From: Zoogloeaceae bacterium
GTDB taxonomy: Bacteria; Pseudomonadota; Gammaproteobacteria; Burkholderiales; Rhodocyclaceae
Direction: 5' to 3'
Length of the DNA stretch: 64,000 nucleotides
NCBI GenBank assembly: GCA_024235595.1
Contig: JACKMC010000015.1
Location: 1-64,000, forward strand
This document shows positions 9,203-17,948 of the stretch, in pieces (the first letter of the stretch is position 1; every line of letters begins with the position of its first letter). Both the position numbers and the translations under genes were made by a program. The notes under the pieces were generated by a model. The model was not told where the DNA came from, did not search any database, and saw nothing but the letters and a program-made list of their open reading frames with translations.

Positions 9203-10141
9203 GTGCTCCGCGGACTTCGCGCAGCCCTTCGCATACTGCTCGCCCTCGTCGCCCTGGCCGCCGCCGGGGCGAGTACCGGGGCGCCAGCGGCGACGCCGAT
9301 TGCCGCCGTGATCGTGATGAGCGACCCGGCGCCGGCCTACGACGAAGCCATGAGCGCGCTGCGCGAGACCCTCGAACGACTCATGCCGGACACCAGGCCA
9401 AGCGTCATCGATTGGCAGAATCTCTCCACCCTCGGTCCTAGGCAGGCCGTCGTCACGATCGGAACTCAAGCAGCCCGTGCAGTCGCCGAAAGCAACTACC
9501 GCGGCCCGGTGCTGCATGCCCTGGTTCCGCACAGCGGCTTCGAATGGCTCGGCAGCGGACGGCGAGGCCAGGTCTCCGCGATCTTCATCGACCAGCCTGC
9601 CGAGCGGCAGATTGCGCTGATTCGCGAAGCGCTTCCGGAATGGCGGCGGGTCGCGCTGCTTGCCGGCCCGGCCTCCGCGGCAACTGCGCAATCGCTGAGC
9701 CAGGCAGCGCGCGAGCAGCGGCTCCAGCCGATGACCGAACAGGCCCGCTCGGACGAAGGGCTCTATGCCGCGCTGCAAAAACTGTTGGCCGAACCCGCGG
9801 TTCTGGTGGCGACCCCGGATCCCAATGTGTTCAACAGCTATACCATCCAGAACATCCTGCTCACCGCATACCGGCAGCGTTCGCCCGTCATCGGCTATTC
9901 GCCGGCCTATGTGCGGGCAGGCGCGGTACTGGCGATCTATTCCACGCCACGACAGATCGGCATTCACGCAGCCGAGATACTCAGCGCACAGCTTGCGGGC
10001 GCGAGCCTGCCCGCGCCTCAGTCCTGCCGTTACTTCGAAGTTGCCACCAACCCGCACGTCGCACGTTCTCTCGGCATCACCCTTGAGAGCGCCGAAGGAA
10101 TCCGGGACAGGCTGCTGAACAACGCGGAGGCCGAACGGTGA
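9203..10141 (+). CDS. Periplasmic ABC-type substrate-binding protein (PF04392-like), no permease nearby
   Basis: A 312-residue protein starting at GTG 9203, 4 nt after the TonB receptor stop. An N-terminal signal peptide (about residues 1-28, ending near STGAPA) leads into a two-lobe binding fold of the uncharacterised ABC_sub_bind type. Recognisable stretches are VIVMSDPAPAYDEAM, QPAERQIALIREALPEW and a C-terminal IGIHAAEIL. No ABC permease or ATPase gene is linked. Its stop overlaps the GTG start of the histidine kinase by 4 nt, so tight co-translation suggests that it presents a ligand to the kinase. That role is inference. Confidence 0.8.
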   Translation: MLRGLRAALRILLALVALAAAGASTGAPAATPIAAVIVMSDPAPAYDEAMSALRETLERLMPDTRPSVIDWQNLSTLGPRQAVVTIGTQAARAVAESNYRGPVLHALVPHSGFEWLGSGRRGQVSAIFIDQPAERQIALIREALPEWRRVALLAGPASAATAQSLSQAAREQRLQPMTEQARSDEGLYAALQKLLAEPAVLVATPDPNVFNSYTIQNILLTAYRQRSPVIGYSPAYVRAGAVLAIYSTPRQIGIHAAEILSAQLAGASLPAPQSCRYFEVATNPHVARSLGITLESAEGIRDRLLNNAEAER

Positions 10142-12054
10142 AGCACTGGGGAATCGGCGCCAGGGTGATGCTGGTCGCGTTGCTGCCGGCCAGTGTGCTC
10201 GCCGTGGTCATGCTCGCCTATTTCACCAGTGCACGGCTGAGCGAGATCGAGCAGGTGCACATTGAACGCGGCAAGGCGTTCGCGCGGCAACTCGCGGTCG
10301 CCAGCGAGTTCGGCGTTTTCTCGGCAAACCGCGAAATCCTGCAGTTGCTCGCGAACGCAGCGTCCAAGGAAGCGGACGTGCGCGGCGTGACCATCGTCGA
10401 CCGCCACGGCACCGTGCTTGCCGCCAGCGGCGAAGTTGCGGAAGTGCTGCAGAAACCTCCCGCTGACGCGCAACTGACCGAGAAGAACGGCCGGCTGCTG
10501 ATCGGCGAACCGATCCGCGCCGCACGGCTGGTGGTCAATGACGAACTCTCGCAGATCCTGGCCCCGGAGGCGCGCGCGGTCGGCAAGGACCTGGGCCGGA
10601 TCACCATCGTCTACTCGCTCGAACGCCTGGCTGCGCGCCGCATGGAGCTGCTGCGCAACGGCATTCTCGGGCTGGCGGTGGTGCTGGCCGGCGCAGTCCT
10701 GCTGGCACGCCGCATGAGCCACAGTGTGAGCGGCCCGATCCGCGAAGTTGCCGATACCGTCACCCGCATCGGCCACGGCGAGTTCAGCGAACGGGTTCAC
10801 AACTCGGGCGGGGGCAGCCTGCAGGCCCTTGGCGACGGGGTAAACGAGATGGCGTCCCGTCTCGAGGCGGCCTACCACACGATGGAGCAGCGCATCACCC
10901 AGGCGACCGCCGAACTGCGTTCGCGAAAGGAAGATGCGGAACGTGCCAACCTCGCCAAGTCCCGTTTTCTCGCCGCCGCAAGCCACGACCTGCGCCAGCC
11001 GATGCATGCGCTGGTACTCTTCATCTCCGAGCTTTCGAGCCGCAGCCACCCGCCCGAAACACGACGCCTGGTGCGGCAGATCGCAGCCTCCGCCGAAGCG
11101 ATGGAGAACCTGCTCGACAGCCTGCTGGACATTTCCAAGCTCGACGCAGGCGTTCTGCAACCGGAGATCCGCGCCTTCCCGCTGCAAAAGATCTTCGACC
11201 GGCTGTCCGCCGACTTCCGTCCGGTCGCCGACGAGCGTGGCCTGCGCCTGCGGATCCATGCCACCGACGCGTGGACGCTGAGCGACCCCATGCTGCTCGA
11301 GCGCATCCTGCTGAACCTGCTCAGCAACGCGCTGCGCTACACCGCCCAGGGCACCGTGATGATGGCTTGCCGGCGCTGCGGCGACCACCTGCGCATCGAG
11401 GTCAGGGACAGCGGCATGGGCATTCCGCGCGACGCCCAGGAAATCGTGTTCCAGGAGTTCGTCCAGCTCGACAACCCCGAGCGTGCGCGGCACAAGGGCC
11501 TGGGGCTCGGACTGGCAATTGTCCGGCGCCTCACCGAGTTGCTCGGTCACCCCCTGTCGCTGCGCTCCGCGCACGGGCGCGGCTCGATGTTTGCCGTCGA
11601 GCTGCCGCGCAGCAGCCCGGTGGAGGAGGGCAGTACCGAGGAGCCGCCGCGGATTCCGGGCAACCTGTCGGGACTTACGATCGCGGTGGTGGACGACGAC
11701 CAGTTGGCGCTCGCGAGCCTCGCCAGCCTCTTGAACTCATGGGGCTGCAACGTTGTGGCGGCCGAAAGCCTCGAACGCCTGCAGATGGATCTTGCGCTCG
11801 ACAACGTCACCCCGCGCGCGCTCGTCTCGGACTTCCGCCTGCGCGGCAATCAAACTGGCATCGAAGTCATCCATGCCATGCGGCGGCGCTTCGGCGAGTC
11901 CTTGCCGGCGATCCTGATTACGGGCGATACCGGTGCGGCAACGCTGCAACTGGCGCAGGCGCACAAGATCGCACTGCTGCACAAGCCGGTACGTCCGGCC
12001 AAGCTGCGCGCGCTGCTGCAACGGCAGATCAACACCCCTGAAGATGTCGCCTGA
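10138..12054 (+). CDS. Membrane-bound hybrid sensor histidine kinase with C-terminal receiver
   Basis: A 638-residue protein. TM1 is at about 8-30 and a periplasmic sensor loop spans about 35-165. TM2 is near 175-192, followed by HAMP, then a coiled region. The HisKA motif has H283 in AASHDLRQP. HATPase N-box NLLSNALRYT and G-boxes DSGMGI and GLGLGLAI follow. A receiver at about 515-630 has DDD near 517 and D565 in VSDFRL. The GTG start overlaps the binding-protein stop. The soluble LuxR-type regulator at 6341 is the probable output. It closes the TonB/binding-protein/kinase operon. Confidence 0.92.
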   Translation: MKHWGIGARVMLVALLPASVLAVVMLAYFTSARLSEIEQVHIERGKAFARQLAVASEFGVFSANREILQLLANAASKEADVRGVTIVDRHGTVLAASGEVAEVLQKPPADAQLTEKNGRLLIGEPIRAARLVVNDELSQILAPEARAVGKDLGRITIVYSLERLAARRMELLRNGILGLAVVLAGAVLLARRMSHSVSGPIREVADTVTRIGHGEFSERVHNSGGGSLQALGDGVNEMASRLEAAYHTMEQRITQATAELRSRKEDAERANLAKSRFLAAASHDLRQPMHALVLFISELSSRSHPPETRRLVRQIAASAEAMENLLDSLLDISKLDAGVLQPEIRAFPLQKIFDRLSADFRPVADERGLRLRIHATDAWTLSDPMLLERILLNLLSNALRYTAQGTVMMACRRCGDHLRIEVRDSGMGIPRDAQEIVFQEFVQLDNPERARHKGLGLGLAIVRRLTELLGHPLSLRSAHGRGSMFAVELPRSSPVEEGSTEEPPRIPGNLSGLTIAVVDDDQLALASLASLLNSWGCNVVAAESLERLQMDLALDNVTPRALVSDFRLRGNQTGIEVIHAMRRRFGESLPAILITGDTGAATLQLAQAHKIALLHKPVRPAKLRALLQRQINTPEDVA

Positions 12055-12143
12055 GGCGTCGCAGCACGCCACCCGCCCCCCCAGACGCGTAACGATCGGT
12101 TACCATCTCGGAATACCAGAACATACATGCGGAGGAGAGAGTC

Positions 12144-12545
12144 ATGAGCCAGGAAAACAACACCCAGGATCCGCTCGAATTCATGCGCGGGATGTGGAGC
12201 AACATGGGCTTCTCGCTTCCCGGCATGGTCACGCCGACGATGGATGTCGATGAACTCGACAAGCGCATCGCCGACATGAAGGCAGTGGAAGGCTGGCTCA
12301 AGATGAATCTCAACATGCTGCAGATGACGACCCAGGGCCTCGAGATGCAGCGCGCGACGATTGCCGCCGTGCAGGCGATGAGCCAGGTCGCCAAGGGCGA
12401 AGGCGCCGAGCCCGGCGGCAACCCCTTCGCCGCCTCGATGTGGCCCTGGAATCTCATGCAGCCGGGGCAAGCCGGCGCCGCCGCCGGGGGTGCGGCCGAA
12501 CCCCCCGCCAAGCAGGCGGACAAGGCCAGGACGCGGGCCAAGTAA
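12144..12545 (+). CDS. phaM: PhaM-like polyhydroxyalkanoate granule regulatory protein
   Basis: A 133-residue protein resembling PhaM, the granule-surface protein that activates PHA synthase and tethers granules to the nucleoid. The N-terminus has DPLEFMRGMWSNMGF, the middle has a helical LDKRIADMKAVEGWLKMNL segment, and the C-terminus is Ala/Gly-rich then Lys/Arg-rich (KQADKARTRAK), suited to DNA contact. ATG 12144 follows GGAGGAGAG. No other PHA gene is adjacent. The match is by family pattern recognition, not alignment. Confidence 0.8.
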   Translation: MSQENNTQDPLEFMRGMWSNMGFSLPGMVTPTMDVDELDKRIADMKAVEGWLKMNLNMLQMTTQGLEMQRATIAAVQAMSQVAKGEGAEPGGNPFAASMWPWNLMQPGQAGAAAGGAAEPPAKQADKARTRAK

Positions 12546-12562
12546 GCGCCCCGGCACCGTGT

Positions 12563-13462
12563 TCAGGCGCCCCCCAGCAGCCACACCCAGGCAGTCAACG
12601 TGACGAGGGCGAGCAGCGTCGTCGCGGAGATCAACCAGGCCACACCCTGACCGTCCCCGCCCATGCGCATCGCCAGAATATAGGCGGACGAGGCGCTGGG
12701 CAGGGCCGCGAAGATCACCAGCACGTCACGGCTTACGCCGCCGATACCGAACTGCCGCGCCAGCAGCCAGGCCACCAGCGGTAGCAGCAACAACTTCACC
12801 ACCACGATCCACGCCGAGCCCAGCGGGTGCCCGCCCGCGGAGCCGATGCGCAGTGCGGCCCCTACCGCCAGCAGGCCGAGCGCGATCGACGCATCTGCCA
12901 GGCGCTTCAGAAAATCACCCGCCGGCGCCGGCAGCGACAATCCGCTCAGGTTGAAGATGAGACCGGCGAAGGTCGCCAGCACCAGCGGATTTCGCGACAA
13001 CTCGCGCCACAGCCTGCCCTGGCCGTGACGGGCAAGCATCGCCACCGCGGCGATGTTCGCAAAGGGCACCATCGCGCCGCACAGCGTCCCCATCGTGGCG
13101 AGTCCCAGCAACCCGTGCACCTTGCCGGCAACGGCGAACCCGATATAGGTGTTGAAGCGATAGCCGCATTGCAGCCGCGAAGCGAATCCCATCGGTGTGA
13201 GCCCCATCCACGGTCGCGCGGCCAAGACCAACAGGAAACCTGCAAGCATCGTCAGGATTCCCGCCGCCACCAAGGGCGCGGTTTCGCCAAGGTCGAGTGT
13301 TGCTCGCGCCAGGGCGCTGAACAACAAGGCCGGAAACAGCACGAAATAGACCAGCTTCTCGAGCCCGCTCCAGAAGCCATCGGCAAATCCGCCGTAGCGG
13401 CGCAACGCGGCCCCCAGCAGAATCAGCGAAAAATCGGGAAGCAACAGCAGAAAGGTTTGCAT
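12563..13462 (-). CDS. AEC (auxin efflux carrier) family permease
   Basis: A 299-residue inner-membrane protein with about ten hydrophobic helices, two repeats of five. It starts MQTFLLLLPDFSLILLGAALRR and carries the N-terminal half motif GFWSGLEKLVYFVLFPALLF and the central RFNTYIGFAVAG typical of AEC transporters. Known members carry malonate, malate or other anions; the substrate here is not evident. ATG 13462 is preferred over an upstream TTG. It converges on phaM, with 17 bp between stops. Confidence 0.85.
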   Translation of the reverse strand: MQTFLLLLPDFSLILLGAALRRYGGFADGFWSGLEKLVYFVLFPALLFSALARATLDLGETAPLVAAGILTMLAGFLLVLAARPWMGLTPMGFASRLQCGYRFNTYIGFAVAGKVHGLLGLATMGTLCGAMVPFANIAAVAMLARHGQGRLWRELSRNPLVLATFAGLIFNLSGLSLPAPAGDFLKRLADASIALGLLAVGAALRIGSAGGHPLGSAWIVVVKLLLLPLVAWLLARQFGIGGVSRDVLVIFAALPSASSAYILAMRMGGDGQGVAWLISATTLLALVTLTAWVWLLGGA

Positions 13463-13624
13463 GGCGAGCAAGCCTACCGCGACTTCGCGCTTGCACCCAG
13501 CTACCCAACAGGCGCGGTTCGCACTTTTTTGTGCGTCTGTTGCATCCGTGCCGCCTGCCCGCCCGTAGAGAGATCAGGAGCCGCCACGTTCGGCGGCGAT
13601 CCTCAACGGACAAGGAGATTGACC

Positions 13625-14212
13625 ATGGACACGAAAGAACTCAATGGCGCCCTCGAGCGGGTCGAACGGCGGCTCTTCCTGCGCCGCGGCGGACTGTTCA
13701 CGCTGGGCGCCACGGCGGCACTGGCGCTGGCCGCGCCGGGGCGGGCGCTGGCGATGAAGAGCAACACCAGCGAGGCGGAGGATATTGCGATCCTCAATGT
13801 CGCGCTCAGCCTCGAGCACCAGGCCATCGCAGCCTATCAGGTCGGTGCCGAATCGGGTCTGCTGCAAGAAGCGGTGCTTGACCTCGCGGTGCAGTTCCAG
13901 GGCCATCACAAGGCGCATGCCGACATCCTCGCCGCAACCGTCGGCAAACTCGGCGGCAAGCCGGCGGAGGCGATGAAAGCGGCCGAGTACAAGTTCCCGG
14001 TGGCGACGCTGAAGAGCCAGGCCGACGTGTTGCGCTTCGCCGCGGGCCTCGAGAAGGGTGCCGCCAGCGCCTACCTGGGCGCGGTGCCGCAGTTCGCGAA
14101 TCGCGACCTTGCCAAGGCGGCGGCGAGCATTCTCGGCGACGAGACGATGCACTGGGCGGTGCTGCTCAACGCTCTCGGCGAAAATCCGGTGCCGGCCGCC
14201 TTCATTGGCTGA
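13625..14212 (+). CDS. Tat-exported ferritin-like domain protein
   Basis: A 195-residue protein. A twin-arginine signal (ERRLFLRRGG, followed by an Ala/Leu-rich stretch to about residue 43) precedes a ferritin_2-like four-helix domain. Helix 1 contains LEHQAIAAYQVG, a second helix has FQGHHKAHADIL, and the C-terminal helix has ILGDETMHWAVLL, which together offer Glu/His ligands for a di-metal site. Start at ATG 13625 with AAGGAGA 8 nt upstream. It converges on the ECF anti-sigma gene; related sigma-factor loci sometimes respond to metal or oxidative stress, but that link is speculative. Confidence 0.82.
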   Translation: MDTKELNGALERVERRLFLRRGGLFTLGATAALALAAPGRALAMKSNTSEAEDIAILNVALSLEHQAIAAYQVGAESGLLQEAVLDLAVQFQGHHKAHADILAATVGKLGGKPAEAMKAAEYKFPVATLKSQADVLRFAAGLEKGAASAYLGAVPQFANRDLAKAAASILGDETMHWAVLLNALGENPVPAAFIG

Positions 14213-14229
14213 CGCAGCGCAATTGCGAC

Positions 14230-14249
14230 GACCCCGCCGCGGCGGGGCC
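14230..14249. terminator. GC hairpin between convergent genes (weak terminator candidate)
   Basis: An eight-base-pair self-complementary stem CCCCGCCG/CGGCGGGG lies between the ferritin-like gene and the anti-sigma gene. It has no U-run on either strand, so termination is uncertain. Confidence 0.35.
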
Positions 14250-14278
14250 GTTACACGTTCGCGCGGGCGGCGCTGACC

Positions 14279-14971
14279 TCAGACGGTGCCGATCGAGCCC
14301 ACCATGATGACCGGTCCGGTCGGCGCTCCGGTGGGCGAGCCGCCTGGCGGCTCGACCGAGACCGCCAGCTTCGCACCGTCGACCATCCGCCCCCGCAAGG
14401 ACTCGGGCACCGGCACGCGCGCGCTGAGCGTGGCGAGCACCGCAACCGACTGCGGCGCCCCGCCGTCGGCCGGCAGCAACCACAGCTCGTAGCTCTGCTG
14501 CGGCCCCGCCTGCAGCGCCCGCTCGCTCGACAGGGCCAGGGTGCGCCCGTCGCGCGACAGCGCGGCCAGCACCGGCGCGGCGCCCTTGCCCGACTCGAGC
14601 CGGGCAATGGGCTGCAGCACGGGGGGCTCGCCATCAACGGGCAGTAAGCGGGAAACTGCCAGCAGCACCAGGGCGGCGGTACTGGCTGCCGCGAGCCCAC
14701 GCCAGAAACCCAGACGCGACAGCAGCGGTGCGCGGAAATCGTCGAGGTGCAGGTCGCTCCGCAGGCTCCGCCAGACCCGTGCGGAGGGTTTCACCTCCAT
14801 CGCCGCGCCGTACTCCGGCACCAGCGTCGCCTGCCAGTAGGCTAGACGGCTGGCCACCGAAGGTTCCTCGCGCAGGGCGCGCTCGAAGCGCCGGCGCGCC
14901 GGACCTCGCAGCGTCCCCAGCAGGTATTCGCCGCACAGCGCATCGAGCGCCTTGTTGGCAGCGAGCTTCAT
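14279..14971 (-). CDS. Anti-sigma factor of the RskA/anti-sigma-K type
   Basis: A 230-residue membrane protein. A cytoplasmic N-terminal zinc-finger-like/ASD region (LDALCGEYLLGTLRGPARRRFE) lies before one TM segment at about 88-107 (LAAASTAALVLLAVSRLLP). The periplasmic domain resembles the RskA C-terminal fold (YELWLLPADGGAPQSVAVL). Its start overlaps the sigma gene stop by 4 nt (ATGA), the usual coupling for an ECF pair. By family it sequesters its partner sigma factor until a signal releases it. Confidence 0.88.
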   Translation of the reverse strand: MKLAANKALDALCGEYLLGTLRGPARRRFERALREEPSVASRLAYWQATLVPEYGAAMEVKPSARVWRSLRSDLHLDDFRAPLLSRLGFWRGLAAASTAALVLLAVSRLLPVDGEPPVLQPIARLESGKGAAPVLAALSRDGRTLALSSERALQAGPQQSYELWLLPADGGAPQSVAVLATLSARVPVPESLRGRMVDGAKLAVSVEPPGGSPTGAPTGPVIMVGSIGTV

Positions 14972-15555
14972 CGCGGCTCCATGCAGTGTTCGACGCAGCC
15001 GCGCAGGCTCTCGAGCCCGCGTCGCAGCCACGACTTGATCGTTCCCAGCGGCTTGCTCAGATGTTCGGCCAGGTCGCCATGGCTGAGTCCGTGCATGTAG
15101 GCGAGCACCAGGGCCTGACGCTCGCCCGCCTTGAGTTCGCCGAGACAGCGCCGCAGCCAGTTGTGCATCTGGCCTTGCGCGACGGTGTCCTCGGCGGCCG
15201 GCGCCCAGTCGAAGAAGCGCTCGATGGCGGTGTCGGTGTCGTCCTCGAACTGGCGCACCCTCGCCATGTCCGCGCTCGACACCAGGTCGATCGCGCGATT
15301 GCGCACGATCGCCACCAGCCAGGCCACTGGCCGGGTCGCCAGCGGATCGTAGCTCGTCGCCCCGTTCCACACCTTGACGAAGGCGTCGTGAAGCACCTCT
15401 TCGGCAAGCTCCCGCCTTGCGGTGACCCGCAGGGCGACGCCCATCAACAGGGGGGCGGTGAGTTCGTACAGTCGCTCGAAAGCCTCGGCATCGCGCCCGG
15501 CCGTTCGCAACAAAAGGCGTCTGACCAGGGCATCATCCAGCATCGGCCACTCCAT
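14968..15555 (-). CDS. ECF RNA polymerase sigma factor (SigK-like)
   Basis: A 195-residue ECF sigma factor. Region 2 is at about 25-95 (AFERLYELTAPLL, EVLHDAFVKVW, PVAWLVAIVRNRAID) and region 4 at about 130-185 (LKAGERQALVLAYMHGLSHGDLAEHLSKPLGTIKSW is the recognition helix segment, quoted in part as LSHGDLAEHL). It is followed by the overlapping anti-sigma gene. No obvious target promoter motif could be identified in the window. Confidence 0.92.
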   Translation of the reverse strand: MEWPMLDDALVRRLLLRTAGRDAEAFERLYELTAPLLMGVALRVTARRELAEEVLHDAFVKVWNGATSYDPLATRPVAWLVAIVRNRAIDLVSSADMARVRQFEDDTDTAIERFFDWAPAAEDTVAQGQMHNWLRRCLGELKAGERQALVLAYMHGLSHGDLAEHLSKPLGTIKSWLRRGLESLRGCVEHCMEPR

Positions 15556-15665
15556 GAGATTCGCCCGCGGCGGGCGACTTCCCCACTATACGAAGCAATA
15601 GGCCCGACGGATGAAAAGAATGCGGCGCGGGCACCACCCCGGCGCCCGCGCCCGAACACACACGG

Positions 15666-16898
15666 TCAATCGTACTTGCGGGTGTCGTCGATCACCTTGC
15701 CATCGTTGGCAAGGCTGCCCCTGGCGCAGAACTTCACCTCGCCGCGCAGCTTGGTGAGTTCGCGTATCGACGAAGCCAGCGCCTGAGCCAATGCATCGCT
15801 GCCCGATTCGACCTCGCAGTGCAGGGTCATGCGGTCGGAGAGCTCCGGATTATCGACTACCAGGCGGCCACGCAGCACTTCGGGATGGCGCTGCAGGACG
15901 CTGGCAATCTGCCCCGGATGCACGAACATGCCCTTCACCTTGGTGGTCTGGTCGGCGCGTCCCATCCAGCCCTTTATCCGCATGTTGGTGCGGCCGCAGG
16001 GCGAGATACCGGGCAACTCGGCCGACAGGTCCCCGGTGCCGAAGCGGATCAGCGGATAGTCGGGGTTGAAGCTGGTCACCACCACTTCTCCGACTTCGCC
16101 GGGCGGCAGCGGATCGCCGGTGCCCGGTCGCACGATCTCGACCAGCACCCCTTCGTCGACCACCAGCCCCTCACGTGCACCGGACTCGTAGGCGATCAGC
16201 CCCAAATCGGCGGTTGCGTACGCCTGGAAGGCCTGGATGCCACGCGCGGCGAGCGCATCGCGCTGGCTTGGCGCGAAGGCCTCGCCCGAGACGAAAGCTT
16301 TGGTGAAGCTCGGCTTGACCCCCAGCTCGTCGGCCTTGTCGAGGATGATGCGCAGGAAGGAAGGCGTGCCGGTATAGGCACTGGGCTTCAGATCGGCGAT
16401 CGCCGCCACCTGCTGTTCGGTCTGGCCCACCCCCGCGGGAAACACTGTGCAGCCCAAAGCATGGGCGGCGGTTTCCATCATCGAGCCGGCGGGTGTGAAG
16501 TGATAGGAAAAGGTGTTGTGCACCAGGTCGCCTTGCCTGAAGCCCGCCGCGAACAAGGCCCGCGCCATGCGCCAGTAGTCGCGCCGCGAGCCCTCGGGCT
16601 CGTACAGGGGGCCGGGCGACGCGAATACCCGGGCGCAGCCGGTGCCCCAGCTAACCGCCGCGAAGCCGCCGAAGGGACGAGCCGCCTGCTGCAACTCCAG
16701 CAGTTCGGACTTGCGAGTGACCGGCAGGCTTGCAAGCGTTTCGCGGCTGGTGATGACAAGCGGGTCCACGTCCCGGAAGCGCTCGGCAAATGCGGGCGCC
16801 CGGGCCTTGGCATGGGCAATCTGGGCGGCCAGGCGAGCGAGCAGGTCGCGCTCCCGTTCGGTTGGATCCCGTGTTTCTCTCGCGTCGTAGAAATTCAT
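15666..16898 (-). CDS. Phenylacetate-CoA ligase-like AMP-forming enzyme with altered P-loop
   Basis: A 410-residue protein with the PaaK architecture: N-terminal helical start MNFYDARETRD, central YTGTPSFLRIIL and YATADLGLIAYESG, adenylate-binding LIRFGTGDLS, and a C-terminal lid with GRADQTTKVKGMFVHP. The phosphate-binding loop that reads SSGTTGKP in PaaK is replaced by ASPGPLYEPEG near residue 92. It is the last gene of the acyl-CoA synthetase/liv operon, so it likely activates an imported carboxylic acid. The substrate is unknown and activity is not assured because of the loop. Confidence 0.85.
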   Translation of the reverse strand: MNFYDARETRDPTERERDLLARLAAQIAHAKARAPAFAERFRDVDPLVITSRETLASLPVTRKSELLELQQAARPFGGFAAVSWGTGCARVFASPGPLYEPEGSRRDYWRMARALFAAGFRQGDLVHNTFSYHFTPAGSMMETAAHALGCTVFPAGVGQTEQQVAAIADLKPSAYTGTPSFLRIILDKADELGVKPSFTKAFVSGEAFAPSQRDALAARGIQAFQAYATADLGLIAYESGAREGLVVDEGVLVEIVRPGTGDPLPPGEVGEVVVTSFNPDYPLIRFGTGDLSAELPGISPCGRTNMRIKGWMGRADQTTKVKGMFVHPGQIASVLQRHPEVLRGRLVVDNPELSDRMTLHCEVESGSDALAQALASSIRELTKLRGEVKFCARGSLANDGKVIDDTRKYD

Positions 16899-16949
16899 GG
16901 TCGAGGCTTTCCCATCCTGTTGATCGAGGCCCTGGTTGCGCGTGTCGCG

Positions 16950-17795
16950 TCAGGACAACCAGCGCTTGCGGCGCCGGTAGTGCTTCACTTCGCGGAAGCT
17001 CTTGCGCCCTTCGCCACCGAGTCCGAGGTAGAACTCCTTGACGTCCTCGTTGGTGGCCAGCTCCTTGGCCTCGCCTTCCATCACGATGCGGCCGTTCTCG
17101 AGGATGTAGCCGAAATCGGCGTAGCGCAGCGCCACCATGGTGTTCTGCTCGGCAAGCAGGAAACTCACCTGCTCCTTGCTGTTCAGGTCCTTCACGATCT
17201 CGAAGATCTCTTCGACGATCTGCGGCGCAAGCCCCATCGATGGCTCGTCCAGCAGCACCATCTCGGGGTTGGCCATGATCGCGCGGCCGATCGCACACAT
17301 CTGCTGCTCGCCACCCGAGGTATAGCCTGCCTGAGAGCTGCGGCGTGTCTTGAGGCGGGAGAAATAGGTGTACACCAGGTCCAGCGAGCGCTTGATCTCG
17401 GCCCTCGAGCAGCTGCGCGTGTAGGCGCCGGTGAGCAGGTTCTCCTCGATGGTGAGGTGGCCGAAGCAGTGCCGCCCTTCCATCACCTGGATCACCCCGC
17501 GCTTGACGAGGTCGTTGGGGGTCATCTGGTCGATGCGCGCGCCCTTGAAGTCGATGCTCCCCTTCGTCACGTCGCCACGCTCGGCGCGCAGCAGGTTGGA
17601 GATCGACTTGAGGGTCGTCGACTTGCCGGCGCCGTTGGCGCCGAGCAGCGCCACGATGCCGCCCTTGGGCACCTGCAAGGACACGCCCTTGAGCACCAGA
17701 ATGACGTGATCGTAGATCACCTCGACGTTATTGACGCTCAGATAGGGTGCTGTCGCGCTCGCGGTGCTTGCCGCGGAAGTGGGGGCTGTATTCAT
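16950..17795 (-). CDS. livF: Branched-chain amino acid/amide-type ABC transporter ATPase (LivF-like)
   Basis: A 281-residue ABC ATPase. Walker A GANGAGKST, Q-loop region VMEGRHCFGHLT, signature SGGEQQM, Walker B MVLLDEPSMGLAP and an H-loop region are all present. The ATG at 17795 starts MNTAPTSAAST, a short Ala/Ser/Thr leader before the core. The C-terminal tail is unusually basic (KHYRRRKRW). It is separated from livK by about 150 bp holding a strong hairpin, so its level may be lower than that of livK. Confidence 0.9.
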   Translation of the reverse strand: MNTAPTSAASTASATAPYLSVNNVEVIYDHVILVLKGVSLQVPKGGIVALLGANGAGKSTTLKSISNLLRAERGDVTKGSIDFKGARIDQMTPNDLVKRGVIQVMEGRHCFGHLTIEENLLTGAYTRSCSRAEIKRSLDLVYTYFSRLKTRRSSQAGYTSGGEQQMCAIGRAIMANPEMVLLDEPSMGLAPQIVEEIFEIVKDLNSKEQVSFLLAEQNTMVALRYADFGYILENGRIVMEGEAKELATNEDVKEFYLGLGGEGRKSFREVKHYRRRKRWLS

Positions 17796-17846
17796 TTGTG
17801 TCTTCCACCGAGTTGCTTGCGTCCCACCTCCCCCGCCTTGACGAGA

Positions 17847-17889
17847 GAGGGTCAGCGCAGGGCAGCCACGCCGCCCTGCGCTGACCCTC
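17847..17889 (-). repeat. Perfect 17-bp inverted repeat in the livK-livF gap
   Basis: Arms 17847-17863 and 17873-17889 are perfectly complementary (GAGGGTCAGCGCAGGGC and its reverse complement) around a 9-nt loop. No U-run follows on the minus strand, so it is more likely an mRNA 3'-end stabiliser or partial attenuator downstream of livK than a full terminator. Binding-protein genes are often followed by such elements. Confidence 0.85.
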
Positions 17890-17948
17890 CCCACTGCGGG
17901 GAAGGCCCGGCGGGCGCGCTCGAAGGCGCCCCGCCTGACTGGTAGCGA

